Below, piece after piece: positions 30,649 to 40,085 of a stretch of DNA of 64,000 bases. A program made the position numbers and the translations under genes. Under the pieces are notes generated by a model. It was not told the origin of the DNA, made no database searches, and saw nothing but the letters and a program-made list of their open reading frames with translations. Positions within the stretch are counted from its first letter, which is position 1. Each line of letters starts with the position of its first letter. The stretch covers positions 868,001-932,000 of the forward strand of contig NZ_AFEU01000002.1 in NCBI RefSeq assembly GCF_000262755.1. The letters are read 5' to 3'. This DNA comes from Bacillus methanolicus PB1. Lineage in GTDB: Bacteria > Bacillota > Bacilli > Bacillales > Cytobacillaceae.

Positions 30649-31479
30649 TTAAAATTGAAAATTATCAGGATCTTTTCCAAACCGTTTATTTTCGTTTATT
30701 GCATTGATTGCTGCCATATCTTCACTGCTTAATTCAAAATCAAATATATCGGCATTTTCTTTTAATCTTTCAGAATGAATAGATTTTGGAATGACAATCA
30801 CATCGTTTTGTAAATGCCAGCGCAATATAATTTGAGCAGGCGATTTTCCGTACTTTTCGCCAAGCCTTTTTAATGTTGGGTGATCAAAAATTCTTCCTCT
30901 GGAAAGCGGCGACCATGCTTCTACTTTAATTTGATGCTGATGACAAAAAGAACGCAATTCTTCTTGCGATAATAATGGATGGAGTTCTACTTGATTGACG
31001 GCAGGTATTTCATCAAAATGATCCATAATATCTTGTATATGATGAATTTGAAAATTGCTTACACCAATCGCCCGCACTCTTCCTTCTTTATACAATTGAA
31101 CAAATGCTTTCCATGTATCTAAATATTTTTCTTTTACTGCCCAATGAATTAAATATAAATCGATATATTCCAAATCAAGCTTTTTAATACTTTCTTCAAA
31201 AGCACGCAAAGTAGAATCATAACCTTGGTCATCATTCCATACTTTAGTTGTCACAAATATTTCTTCTCTTGGTATGCCGCTTTCTTTAATCGCTCGCCCT
31301 ACACCTTCTTCATTTTTATATAATGAAGCCGTATCAATTAAGCGATACCCTATATCAAGGGCCGTTTTTACTGTATTTACTACTTGATCCCCATTTTCAA
31401 CTTTATAAACACCTAAGCCAAAATAAGGCATCTTTACACCGTTATGCAAGATGGTCGTTCCTTGCAATGTTTTGCCCAT
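30649..31479 (-). CDS. Aldo/keto reductase (YvgN-type)
   Basis: 276-residue NADPH-dependent (alpha/beta)8-barrel reductase of the 2,5-diketo-gluconate reductase/YvgN group, which reduces glyoxal, methylglyoxal and other aldehydes. The catalytic tetrad is visible: Asp in [12 protein letters not shown], Tyr in the same block, Lys in VTTKVW and His in LYLIHW. NADP-binding is by the C-terminal [28 protein letters not shown] near the N-terminus is the usual opening. It is transcribed alone with its own terminator; the exact substrate cannot be told from sequence. Confidence 0.93.
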   Translation of the reverse strand: MGKTLQGTTILHNGVKMPYFGLGVYKVENGDQVVNTVKTALDIGYRLIDTASLYKNEEGVGRAIKESGIPREEIFVTTKVWNDDQGYDSTLRAFEESIKKLDLEYIDLYLIHWAVKEKYLDTWKAFVQLYKEGRVRAIGVSNFQIHHIQDIMDHFDEIPAVNQVELHPLLSQEELRSFCHQHQIKVEAWSPLSRGRIFDHPTLKRLGEKYGKSPAQIILRWHLQNDVIVIPKSIHSERLKENADIFDFELSSEDMAAINAINENKRFGKDPDNFQF

Positions 31480-31739
31480 AAAATTCCCTCCTCTTCAATT
31501 ATTATCAATTTTACTAAAAGTAACGATAACAGTGAAGGAAGATATTTGACCAGACCATCGATCCTTTCTTTTTTTCTTAAAAAAAAATCCATTCCATATT
31601 AAGAAGTTGTGATTTGAAGATATTAAAAATATAATAAAGTATTGAGGCCTATATGTGTGGGCTGCGGAGGCTGCCAAAGTTTAGAGATGTTTTTTGGCAA
31701 GCGTTCCAAATGGGAATTGCCTTCTAAAGGAGAATGAGC

Positions 31740-32912
31740 ATGAGTTCGAAACAAAATTCAAACTCCAGACTTGATTATGGTCTAGTTTCTATATTATTTC
31801 TATTATTTTTATCCAGCTGTGTGGCGATCTACAGCGCACAAACAACCGAACAATATGGCGAAAATTTTTTATTGAAGCAGATTTTATGGTACATAGTTGG
31901 CTGCGGAATTATTGCATCTGTCATTTCATTAGACTCTGACCAGCTGAAAAAAATTTCTTGGTACGCCTACGGTTTCGGTCTGTTGCTGCTTGGCTTTTTG
32001 ATTGTTGCCCCGAGCAGAATTGCCCCGGTTATCAACGGAGCGAAAAGCTGGTATAAACTTCCTGGAATCGGCTCCATCCAGCCATCGGAATTTGTAAAAG
32101 TATTTATTATATTGGCACTGGCAAGAGTAATTGAGGAACATCATCAAAAATACCGTTTAAAAACAACCCAGACCGATTTTATGCTTCTAATTAAAATCGG
32201 AATCGTAACAATGGTTCCACTTTTGCTTGTTATGCAGCAGCCCGATCTTGGAACATCGCTCGTTTTTATCGCAATTATGCTTGGAATGATCTTTATTTCC
32301 GGCATTTCGTGGAAAATCTTAGTGCCGATCTTTGGGACGGTTGTATCGCTTATTGGCATTATTTTTTACTTTGTACTCTGGAAACCGGACATTCTTGAAA
32401 AATATTTTGGGGTAAAAGAGTATCAGTTCGGACGTATTTATTCCTGGATCGATCCGTACAATTATCAAAGCACAGCCGGCTATCAATTAACTAAGTCTTT
32501 ATTAGCGATAGGCTCGGGACAGACGACCGGCAAAGGGTTTGGGACAAGGGAAGTATATTTGCCTGAAAGCCATACGGACTTTATATTCAGTATTGTCGGG
32601 GAAGAGTTTGGATTTATCGGAGCCAGTGTGCTTGTCAGTTTGTTCTTCTTGTTAATCTATCAAATAACGAAAATCGGAATGGAGACGAAAAACAATTTTT
32701 ACACCTATATATGCGTAGGAGTTATTAGCATGATCACGTTTCACGTCTTTCAAAACATCGGGATGACAATCGGACTTCTGCCGATTACAGGAATTCCGCT
32801 GCCGTTTATCAGCTACGGGGGAAGCTCATTAATGGGAAACATGCTCGCGGTCGGCTTGATATTTTCAATCCGTTATCACAATAAAAAGTACATGTTTTCA
32901 ACGACAGCATAA
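31740..32912 (+). CDS. RodA/FtsW/SpoVE-family SEDS protein
   Basis: 390-residue polytopic membrane glycosyltransferase that polymerises lipid II together with a class B PBP. The ATG at 31740 lies 7 bp after AAAGGAG (31734 is too close). About ten membrane helices are visible. SEDS blocks are NGAKSWYKLPGIGSIQPSEF near 100-120, QQPDLGTS with the conserved catalytic-loop Asp near 175, FGRIYSWIDPYNYQSTAGYQ, HTDFIFSIVGEEFGFIGA, and GIPLPFISYGGSSL at the C-terminus. The sequence is more like RodA than FtsW. It has no PBP next to it, so it may be a paralogue with a special role, possibly in sporulation or stress. Confidence 0.9.
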   Translation: MSSKQNSNSRLDYGLVSILFLLFLSSCVAIYSAQTTEQYGENFLLKQILWYIVGCGIIASVISLDSDQLKKISWYAYGFGLLLLGFLIVAPSRIAPVINGAKSWYKLPGIGSIQPSEFVKVFIILALARVIEEHHQKYRLKTTQTDFMLLIKIGIVTMVPLLLVMQQPDLGTSLVFIAIMLGMIFISGISWKILVPIFGTVVSLIGIIFYFVLWKPDILEKYFGVKEYQFGRIYSWIDPYNYQSTAGYQLTKSLLAIGSGQTTGKGFGTREVYLPESHTDFIFSIVGEEFGFIGASVLVSLFFLLIYQITKIGMETKNNFYTYICVGVISMITFHVFQNIGMTIGLLPITGIPLPFISYGGSSLMGNMLAVGLIFSIRYHNKKYMFSTTA

Positions 32913-32941
32913 GAAAAGCGAAGGGAAAGCCCTTCGCTTTA
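32913..32941 (+). terminator. Terminator after the SEDS gene
   Basis: AAAGCGAAGG and CCCTTCGCTTT flank a short loop; T-rich sequence follows. Confidence 0.8.
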
Positions 32942-32991
32942 TAATATTCTGCATTTGCGGACAGCAAAACCCCACTGATGGAAGTTTCCAT

Positions 32992-34059
32992 TTATTCAAT
33001 GACTCCTTCTTCGACTAAATTAACTTCTGTATTTACGTCGACTGTAAGATGTTGATATTCATCTTCCCATTTTGAAAAATCGAAGTTTCTTGTCCTGCTT
33101 TTGGCAAATGCGCCAAATCCGATTGGGTCAATGTTTTTTTCTTGAAATCTGGATATTAGCTTTGAACATTCTTTGTTTATTCTTTTTTCCATTGTTTTTT
33201 CAATGTTATCTTTTGTTTTTCTGGTTAATTTTTTTCCGGTATATTCTGTTATTTCACCTTTTAATTTTAAGTTTAAATCGATTTTATATGGATTTCTTCT
33301 GGTTAACTTCATTTTATACTTTGATGAAATGTTTTCTACAGTAGCTATTTTGTCGTCAACTTTAATTTTTAAGTTTCCTTCAGAATATTGGTCGGTCATT
33401 AGTTTAAAGAAAAATAATTTTTGAGCGGAAAGCTCATCAACTACTTTGTCATCTTTGAATAAGCAGAGTCCGTTAATTTCAACCTTTTTCTTATTTATTT
33501 TTTTTAAAAGAGGCAAGTAGCCGTCTTTGCCTTTTTGATAATAATCCGTTAAGAAAATCTTTAAATTGGATTGAGGCAAATCTTGGTGCTCCATGTTGTG
33601 TTCAAACATGCGATCCAGGTAAACCGCGTTTCCTCTTGTTCCGTATTCCCCTTCAATAACATCTTTAGCTTCCCCTTCCGTTACCCCTAGATTGAGTTTT
33701 GCCCCAATCCTTGCATCTCTTTCAAAAGAGTCGAGGAAATCTTTGATCCCTTTTTTGGCAAGGTCATTTCCAAAAAGGATCGCTTCAAGGCTTCCTCGGA
33801 CAATTGGGTCTGCAACTTGATACTGTATCTCCTTATTAATTTCAAATATTCCAGAAGAAACAGCAGAAAATGTAATATTTTTAACACTTTTATCGGGCAA
33901 GAATTCATGCACTAGAAATGTCCCGCGCACTTCCTTTTCATTTACATAATCATAGCCGCTTGCAGCTTTAAAACTGACATCATCAACGATTTCTTTATCT
34001 ACACAGCCTGTTATTAAAAGAAAACAAAGCATAAAACATGAAAAGTGATTCCTTCTCAT
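32992..34059 (-). CDS. Ger(x)C-family germination lipoprotein (GerAC-like)
   Basis: 355 residues from the ATG at 34059, preceded by GAAGGTGAAAGG. A type II signal peptide with lipobox LITGC places the lipidated Cys at residue 19. This is the C subunit of a GerA-type nutrient receptor on the outer face of the spore inner membrane. Conserved stretches include a GSLEAILFGNDLAKKGI-type segment near 110 and GRNPYKIDLNLKLKGEITEY-like repeats late; they are seen here as RRNPYKIDLNLKLKGEIT. Its start overlaps the end of gerAB by 4 bp. Confidence 0.88.
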   Translation of the reverse strand: MRRNHFSCFMLCFLLITGCVDKEIVDDVSFKAASGYDYVNEKEVRGTFLVHEFLPDKSVKNITFSAVSSGIFEINKEIQYQVADPIVRGSLEAILFGNDLAKKGIKDFLDSFERDARIGAKLNLGVTEGEAKDVIEGEYGTRGNAVYLDRMFEHNMEHQDLPQSNLKIFLTDYYQKGKDGYLPLLKKINKKKVEINGLCLFKDDKVVDELSAQKLFFFKLMTDQYSEGNLKIKVDDKIATVENISSKYKMKLTRRNPYKIDLNLKLKGEITEYTGKKLTRKTKDNIEKTMEKRINKECSKLISRFQEKNIDPIGFGAFAKSRTRNFDFSKWEDEYQHLTVDVNTEVNLVEEGVIE

Positions 34060-35147
34060 TTGCCTTTCACCTTCTTTGCAATTAAGACGGATGTAAACAG
34101 AAAGGGAATATATACATATGTTAACCAAAAGCCCATCTCGGAGATATAGCGATCAAGCAGCATTATTTCTTCCCTCTTTTGAAAAAAAACAGGGATGATT
34201 ATGCAAAGGCTTGCGATAAGAAGCACGCTGATCTTTTGTTTAAGATTCACTACTTGTTTTATTATCCTGCTTGCAATCCAGACAGATAAACAAATATTCG
34301 GAAGAATAATCAAGAGCCAGTTTGCAATTCCTATATATTCTAACCTTTCAACAAACGGCAATTCAGAAATTCTCCACATTTGTAAAGTTGGCCAAATGGT
34401 CCTTTTAAGCGTTTCTTCTGAAAAGTAAGCGAATGTAAGAACAGTCAATCCGGTATATAACAAAGTGGTTACCAGAACACCTAGATGAGCCCACTTTTTT
34501 GATTTTTCCGGTTCCTTAATGAATGGGAAACAGAATAAAACGACTTCAAACCCTAAATAGCTTAGCGACATATTTTTTGCACTAACCGCAAACTCTTTCA
34601 GCGAGTGGTCAAAAATAGGAAGAAGATTTTGGAAATTTGAATATTTAAAAGCGAATACAAATGTAAAGATCAGGTAGGACGGCAAGACAATACTGAAAAA
34701 GGCTATGCCGACAACCGTCCGGAAACCGCCAAACACAATATAAACAACAAGGAGCATGATGGCTAAAGAAAACCAAAATGTACTCATATCGTGGAACATC
34801 CATACTTGAATAATTTCAACATATGACCTTACTATCGCTATGGCATAGGCGCAATAATACAAAATAGACAGCGAACTTAATGCTTTCCCGAGCACGTTGC
34901 CAAAAACAAACGTATGGGCTGAAACAAGATCCCCGTTTACAGTCTCGCATATTTTGTAGATCATCCAAAGAATCACATGAAGGCTGAGACCGGTAATCAG
35001 CACGGAAATCCAGGCATCATAGCCCGCTCCTTTGGCAATGTAGCGCTGATATCCTAATATACCAATCCCGACTTGCATCGATACAATCACATAAAAAACG
35101 AGAAAAGGAGAAATTTGAAGCCGTTCAGGAATGGTTGGCTGCTGTAT
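34056..35147 (-). CDS. GerAB-like spore germination permease with a non-canonical start
   Basis: Integral membrane B subunit of a GerA-type receptor, an amino-acid-permease-like protein with about ten helices that binds the germinant. Family-like sequence extends upstream of the first GTG (35090) as QQPTIPERLQISPFLVFYVI. The only start codon at the right place is ATA at 35147, 9 nt after GGAGG; the frame is closed by TGA just before. From ATA the protein is 363 residues, the normal family size. Either translation starts at ATA, or an ATG was mutated and expression is now weak. The first GTG would remove much of helix 1. It is between gerAA and gerAC. Confidence 0.82.
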   Translation of the reverse strand: MQQPTIPERLQISPFLVFYVIVSMQVGIGILGYQRYIAKGAGYDAWISVLITGLSLHVILWMIYKICETVNGDLVSAHTFVFGNVLGKALSSLSILYYCAYAIAIVRSYVEIIQVWMFHDMSTFWFSLAIMLLVVYIVFGGFRTVVGIAFFSIVLPSYLIFTFVFAFKYSNFQNLLPIFDHSLKEFAVSAKNMSLSYLGFEVVLFCFPFIKEPEKSKKWAHLGVLVTTLLYTGLTVLTFAYFSEETLKRTIWPTLQMWRISELPFVERLEYIGIANWLLIILPNICLSVWIASRIIKQVVNLKQKISVLLIASLCIIIPVFFQKREEIMLLDRYISEMGFWLTYVYIPFLFTSVLIAKKVKGK

Positions 35148-35166
35148 GGCGGTTCACCTCCAGTCA

Positions 35167-36663
35167 TTATTCGTCTATATCTTTTTTAACTGCTTTTGCC
35201 TTTTTCTTTTTAAAGCGCACAGGCTGTTCGGTTCTTAAATATTCCGGACGCATGCGCTGCTTTTCAAAAGGCAGGCGGATTAATGCGTCTTTCAAGTCCA
35301 CCAGTCTCGGAGGATACAGCGGTTCCAAAAATGGCCGTCCAAAAGAAGTCAGTCTGATTAAATGGGTCATCATAATACAGAAGCAATATACAATTCCGAG
35401 CAGGCCCCAAAGCTCGGCAAAGAGCAAAAAAGGGAACCGCAAGAGCCTGATTGTATTGCCCATCCGGTAAACCGGAGTAGTAAATGACGCAAGGGCAGCA
35501 AGCGCTATGATAATTAAAAGGACATTACTTGTAAGGCCTGCTTCAACAGAAGCCGTTCCGATTACGATTCCGCCCACGATACCGATTGTCTGGCCGACTT
35601 TTGTCGGGAGGCGGGCTCCTGCTTCCCGCAATAGTTCAATCGTTAATTCCAAAATCAGTGCTTCTAAAATAGGAGGGAGGGGAACCACCCTTCTGGAAGA
35701 TATCAACGTATTTAATAAATCCTTTGGAATTAATTCATAGTGATAAGTTAAAGTTGCTACATATACTGGTGTTACTAATATGGAAAAGCCAATGGCAAAC
35801 AAGCGTATCAAACGGAAAAAAGATGCAAGATGCCAGTTTAAAAGGTAATCTTCAAACGAATTGAAAAATTCAACAAGCGTCGTTGGTGCAATTAATGCAT
35901 GCGGAGATCCGTCGACAACAACTGCAATTTTTCCTTCCGCAAGAATTGATGCAACCCGGTCGGGTCTTTCCGTATCAAGCATCTGCGGAAAGAGAGAATG
36001 CTTGTTGTCCGAAATAAGCTGAACAAGATAAGAACTGTCTGTAATTTCGTCAAAATCGATATCCTGAATGCGCTGCCTAATTGTATTGACGTTTTCCGGG
36101 TCTGTAATTCCGTCTATATATAGGATAGCAACTTTTGTTTTTGAAATGGTGCCAACTGAAAGATTCTCAATGACAAGTTCTTTTACAGGTATTCTTTTGC
36201 GGATTAAATTAAGGTTTTGATCAATTGATTCAACAAACGCTTCTTTCGGTCCGATAACACTAAACTCAATTTCAGGGATTGTAAGACTGCGGACGACTTC
36301 TTTTTGAGCAGCTATAAAGGCAAAACGCTTTTCTTCATTTTCCATTGTTAACATGACGTAACCGTTGAAAAGCTTCTGTTCGATAATGGATGGATCATCC
36401 GATATTTCCACATCTGCAATTGGAAGGATTTTTTTAATATCATCCAGTGTCGTGAAATCTTTCTCTTGCAAATGCGGGAGAGCAGATTGGTGAAGAATGT
36501 TTTCATCAATTAACGTTGACATGAATGTAAAGCAAAAGCGAATATTATTTTTTTGGTTGTAGTAAAAAGTTTTTTTATAATCATGTGATTTTAAGAGGAT
36601 TTGTTGCCAGTCTTTCTTTTCAAAATCTTCTTTGTCGTTGTTTTTTTTAAACCAGTTTTTCAT
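35167..36663 (-). CDS. GerAA-like spore germination protein
   Basis: 498-residue A subunit of a GerA-type nutrient receptor, inserted in the spore inner membrane. An N-terminal soluble domain (about 1-270) contains VGTISKTKVAILYIDGITDP and the VDGSPHALIAPTTLVEFFNS block. The C-terminal half has about five or six membrane helices, with RRVVPLPPILEALILELTIE, REAGARLPTKVGQTIGIVGG and LAALASFTTPVYRMGNTIRL as hallmark stretches. Recent work on the family treats GerAA as forming an ion channel in response to germinants. It is first in the operon gerAA-AB-AC; the ligand is unknown. Confidence 0.93.
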   Translation of the reverse strand: MKNWFKKNNDKEDFEKKDWQQILLKSHDYKKTFYYNQKNNIRFCFTFMSTLIDENILHQSALPHLQEKDFTTLDDIKKILPIADVEISDDPSIIEQKLFNGYVMLTMENEEKRFAFIAAQKEVVRSLTIPEIEFSVIGPKEAFVESIDQNLNLIRKRIPVKELVIENLSVGTISKTKVAILYIDGITDPENVNTIRQRIQDIDFDEITDSSYLVQLISDNKHSLFPQMLDTERPDRVASILAEGKIAVVVDGSPHALIAPTTLVEFFNSFEDYLLNWHLASFFRLIRLFAIGFSILVTPVYVATLTYHYELIPKDLLNTLISSRRVVPLPPILEALILELTIELLREAGARLPTKVGQTIGIVGGIVIGTASVEAGLTSNVLLIIIALAALASFTTPVYRMGNTIRLLRFPFLLFAELWGLLGIVYCFCIMMTHLIRLTSFGRPFLEPLYPPRLVDLKDALIRLPFEKQRMRPEYLRTEQPVRFKKKKAKAVKKDIDE

Positions 36664-36737
36664 TTTTGCTCACCATCTTTTTGACATCACACATATTGTT
36701 GCCGATTTTGGGATCTTTATGAATAAAGTTGCAAAAA

Positions 36738-36777
36738 AAGGGGCCAGACCCCTCCAATTGGAGGGGTCTGGCCCCTT
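36738..36777. repeat. Perfect 40-bp palindrome with GGTCTGGCCCC core
   Basis: AAGGGGCCAGACCCCTCC and GGAGGGGTCTGGCCCCTT are exact reverse complements (18 bp) around AATT. ATGAGTCAGC follows. It lies between the gerA operon promoter region and the end of the siderophore-binding gene; on the minus strand it can act as the terminator of the latter. Confidence 0.85.
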
Positions 36778-36805
36778 ATGAGTCAGCTCTTTTCAAGAGC
36801 AATTA

Positions 36806-37795
36806 TTAATTATTAAGCATAATGTTTTCAAGTTCATCCAGCATTTTGTTGGCTGCTATAACACCGCCGGCAGTATTCCAAATGGCATCGCTAACCTCAT
36901 GGGCATTTCCATTCTTAACAGCATTCAAATTTTTCCAAAGGGGATCACTCGTCCACTCTTTTGCTGTGTTAAGTGCTTTTTGATCGCCTTCCGGAGCATA
37001 TGTGAAGTAGAATAGAATGTCTCCGTCCATTTTAGGAATGACTTCTTTTCCAACCTCAATCGCAAGTTTGCCAAGTTTATTATCCTCAGTAAAAAGCTCT
37101 TCTTGCTGCTTCGCCCGTTTAAATCCTAATTGATCAAAGATTACCCCGGAAAAGGAATCTGTGTAATAAATGCGGGCAGTTCCGGCCATGAAACGAACAA
37201 CAGAAACTTCTTGATTTACTTTATCACCCAGTTTTTGTTTTACATCTGCAACGTGTGCATCAAATTCGCTTAATACTTTGTTGCCTTTTTCTTCAAGGTT
37301 TAAAGCTTTTGCATATAATTTAAAGTTTTCTTTCCAATCTCCTCTGAGTGTTTCTGAAAAAACAGTTGGAGCAATCGCATTTAATTTATCGTATACTGCT
37401 TCTTGGCGCAACTTGTTTCCTATAATTAAATCGGGCTTCAATGCTGCAATTTTTTCCAAATTTACTTCATGCTCAACCCCTACAACTTCGACGCCGTCCA
37501 TCTTATTCTTAATATGATCATACCAAGGATCTCCAAGCCAGGATTGAACAGCACCAACCGGTTTTACTCCCAGAGCCAGTAATGATTCTGTACCTTCATT
37601 GGTAAGAACAACGACTCGTTCAGGCGTTTTTTCTATTTTTGTTGTTCCCATTGCGTGCTCAACAGTATAGCTTGCATCTTTTGCTTTATTGTCGTTTTTC
37701 TTAGTCGCTGCATCTTCTGCAATTTTTCCGCAAGCGGAAAGAAGGAAGACCAAGAATAAAGAGATAACGGCCAATAGTGATGTAAATCTTTTCAT
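36806..37795 (-). CDS. Ferri-siderophore-binding lipoprotein (YfiY-like)
   Basis: 329-residue periplasmic-binding-protein-like lipoprotein of the FecB/FhuD class. The signal peptide ends in the lipobox LLSAC with Cys22. A lysine/aspartate-rich linker is followed by VEHAMGTTKIEKTPERVVVL, the standard opening of this class, and later LEKIAALKPDLIIGNKLR. It captures ferric siderophore outside the membrane and hands it to the FecCD-type permeases encoded divergently next to it. Two Fur-like sites lie in the shared intergenic region. Homology suggests a hydroxamate/citrate-type siderophore (the YfiYZ-YfhA system), which is inference. Confidence 0.9.
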   Translation of the reverse strand: MKRFTSLLAVISLFLVFLLSACGKIAEDAATKKNDNKAKDASYTVEHAMGTTKIEKTPERVVVLTNEGTESLLALGVKPVGAVQSWLGDPWYDHIKNKMDGVEVVGVEHEVNLEKIAALKPDLIIGNKLRQEAVYDKLNAIAPTVFSETLRGDWKENFKLYAKALNLEEKGNKVLSEFDAHVADVKQKLGDKVNQEVSVVRFMAGTARIYYTDSFSGVIFDQLGFKRAKQQEELFTEDNKLGKLAIEVGKEVIPKMDGDILFYFTYAPEGDQKALNTAKEWTSDPLWKNLNAVKNGNAHEVSDAIWNTAGGVIAANKMLDELENIMLNN

Positions 37796-37828
37796 TTTAT
37801 GTATGCCTCCTAAAAAATATGTTGTTAA

Positions 37829-37843
37829 TGATAATCATTATCA
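37829..37843. promoter_or_regulatory. Fur box 1
   Basis: TGATAATCATTATCA is a perfect 7-1-7 inverted repeat, the classical Bacillus Fur operator. It lies 34 bp upstream of the binding-protein gene in the divergent gap, so iron should repress that gene. Confidence 0.9.
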
Positions 37844-37891
37844 CTAACAAACTTATCATAAAATGATTTTTACCCAATGTCAATGATTAAT

Positions 37892-37906
37892 TGATAATGA
37901 TATTCA
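37892..37906. promoter_or_regulatory. Fur box 2 (imperfect)
   Basis: TGATAATGATATTCA fits the 7-1-7 pattern with mismatches in the right half. It is nearer the permease/ATPase operon, which it probably controls. Confidence 0.65.
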
Positions 37907-37994
37907 AAGTCATTGACAGATTCTTTTGATTACAATAGACTGAAACATGAAAAACGATTCATATATAAATAAAAAGGCTGGAAGGTATTTGGCT

Positions 37995-38999
37995 ATGCTG
38001 TTAAAAAACACAGGGCAGAAATGGATGGGGCTATTGATAGGCATTGTTTTGCTGGTTTTTTTAATATGTGCAAGCATTGTTTTTGGGTATACGGATACAA
38101 CCTGGAAAATGGCTATTGACGCATTCACCAATTTTAATGGATCAAACGAACATCTCGTCATTCAATCGGCCAGAGTTCCTCGTGCATTAATTGCGGCTGC
38201 CGTTGGAGCGAGTTTAGCGATTTCAGGAGTCTTAATGCAAACGTTAACAAAAAATCCGCTTGCATCTCCGGATATTTTCGGAGTAAATGCAGGAGCCGGA
38301 GTTGCGGTCGTAATTGGCGTAACGATGTTAAGCATCGGGAATCTACATTTTTTCACTTGGCTTTCTTTTTTGGGAGCAGCTTTTGCTGCTATAAGTGTTT
38401 ATGTAGTTGGTTCTATTGGCAGGGAAGGATTAACTCCGATGAAGCTTACACTTGCAGGCGCCGCAATGACTGCCATGTTTTCTTCTTTTACTCAAGGTCT
38501 TCTTGTATTAAATGAAGCCGCGTTGGAACAAGTGTTGTTTTGGCTTGCAGGATCCGTTTCCGGAAGAAAGCTGGAGAATTTAAATGCTGTCCTTCCATAT
38601 TTGGCTGCGGGATGGATTGGCTCGCTGTTCATAGCAGCAAAAATGAATGTTTTTTCTATGGGAGAAGATGTGGCGAAAGGACTTGGATTAAATACTGTGC
38701 TTTTAAAATTAGGTATTGGAATAATCGTCATCCTGCTTTCAGGAGGGGCAGTTGCCGTTGCCGGCCCCATTGGATTTATTGGAATTGTCGTCCCGCATCT
38801 AACCCGATCAATCGCAGGAATTGACCATCGCTGGGTAATCCCTTTTTCAGGTGTGCTTGGCGGAGTGCTATTGATAGCAGCTGACATTGCATCAAGGTAT
38901 ATTTTGATGCCCCGGGAAGTTCCGGTCGGTGTCATGACAGCCATTATAGGAACCCCATTTTTTATTTATATTGCTAGAAAGGGGTTCAACCGGCAATGA
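37995..38999 (+). CDS. FecCD-family siderophore ABC permease (YfiZ-like)
   Basis: 334 residues from the ATG at 37995 (GGAAGG 9 bp upstream). Another ATG at 37947 would add 16 residues with a weak site; family length favours 37995. It is a ten-helix permease of the BtuC/FhuB type. Hallmarks are RVPRALIAAAVGASLAISGV and LTKNPLASPDIFGVNAGAG near residue 85, and the ATPase-contact loop GPIGFIGIVVPHLTRSIAGI near 255. It pairs with the next permease to form the membrane channel; the stop overlaps that gene's ATG by 4 bp. Confidence 0.9.
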   Translation: MLLKNTGQKWMGLLIGIVLLVFLICASIVFGYTDTTWKMAIDAFTNFNGSNEHLVIQSARVPRALIAAAVGASLAISGVLMQTLTKNPLASPDIFGVNAGAGVAVVIGVTMLSIGNLHFFTWLSFLGAAFAAISVYVVGSIGREGLTPMKLTLAGAAMTAMFSSFTQGLLVLNEAALEQVLFWLAGSVSGRKLENLNAVLPYLAAGWIGSLFIAAKMNVFSMGEDVAKGLGLNTVLLKLGIGIIVILLSGGAVAVAGPIGFIGIVVPHLTRSIAGIDHRWVIPFSGVLGGVLLIAADIASRYILMPREVPVGVMTAIIGTPFFIYIARKGFNRQ

Positions 39000-40051
39000 A
39001 GCAATATATAAACTTTCGAATATTTAAAGGGAAAATATCATATTTAATCGATAACAAAGGACTATTTGTTTTTTTTGGATTGTTTTTTACGGCATCATTT
39101 GTTTTTGTTTTAAGTACAGGAATGGGAGAAATGAAAATCAGCCCTCTGACAGTTTTGCAAGTGTTGTTCGGAGGAGGATCTGAAATGGACCGCCTCGTTA
39201 TTCTGTCGTTCCGGCTGCCGAGAATCATCGTTGCATTAATGGCCGGAATGGGGCTTTCAGTCGCCGGCGGGATTTTGCAGGGTATGATCAGAAACCCGCT
39301 CGCTTCTCCTGACATCCTGGGAATTGCCGGGGGAGCTTCTGTTGCGGTTGTCTGTTTTTTAGCTGTTTTTAGTGATAAAAACCATGCTTTGACAGTAAGC
39401 ATTAGTTGGCTGCCGGCAGCCGCATTTTTTGGAGCCGCTGTCGTTGCTTTTCTTGTTTATTTTTTATCATGGAAAAACGGAGTTTCATCGGTAAGGCTCG
39501 TTCTTATTGGTATTGGAATGATGACATTGATGAAGGCTTTAACAACCTTATTGATGATTTTAGGGCCTATTTACCAGACGAGCCAGGCAAATATTTGGAT
39601 TACCGGGACCGTTTACGGGTCAAACTGGAAAAACGTTGGAGTTCTCGCTCCATGGACTGTTCTTCTTCTCATAATAGCCTTTATTTATGCAAGACATGTT
39701 AATATCCAAGAGCTTGGCGATGATGTCGCAACCGGTCTTGGGGGCGATGTTCAAAGACAGCGATTCATTTTACTGATGATCTGCACCGGTCTAATTGGCA
39801 GTTCTGTCGCTTTTGCAGGGGGAATCGGCTTTGTCGGTTTAATGGCACCTCATATGGCAAGGAGGCTTGTTGGCTCAGCCTTTGGTGCATTGTTGCCTGT
39901 TTCGGCACTTCTAGGCGGAATCATGGTCATGATTGCAGATTTAGTGGGCCGCAGCTGGTTTTCACCGCTAGAAATACCGGCCGGTGTCTTCACAGCGAGT
40001 ATAGGGGCGCCATATTTCATATATTTATTGTTTAAAACAAGGGATTCTTAG
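38996..40051 (+). CDS. FecCD-family siderophore ABC permease (YfhA-like)
   Basis: 351-residue second permease of the heterodimer. It shares the same landmarks as its neighbour: SFRLPRIIVALMAGMGLSVA, MIRNPLASPDILGIAGGAS near 95-115, and GGIGFVGLMAPHMARRLVGS near 275 for contact with the ATPase. The ATGA overlap with the preceding gene implies translational coupling. About ten hydrophobic helices are visible. It lies 34 bp before the ATPase gene. Confidence 0.92.
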   Translation: MKQYINFRIFKGKISYLIDNKGLFVFFGLFFTASFVFVLSTGMGEMKISPLTVLQVLFGGGSEMDRLVILSFRLPRIIVALMAGMGLSVAGGILQGMIRNPLASPDILGIAGGASVAVVCFLAVFSDKNHALTVSISWLPAAAFFGAAVVAFLVYFLSWKNGVSSVRLVLIGIGMMTLMKALTTLLMILGPIYQTSQANIWITGTVYGSNWKNVGVLAPWTVLLLIIAFIYARHVNIQELGDDVATGLGGDVQRQRFILLMICTGLIGSSVAFAGGIGFVGLMAPHMARRLVGSAFGALLPVSALLGGIMVMIADLVGRSWFSPLEIPAGVFTASIGAPYFIYLLFKTRDS

Positions 40052-40085
40052 GTTTGAAGAAAAAATAGTAAAGGAGCATGTATCA

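Noticed and set aside
31495-31677. 60-residue minus-strand ORF between the aldo/keto reductase and the SEDS gene
   Set aside because: No ribosome binding site and a residue pattern typical of translated AT-rich intergenic DNA.
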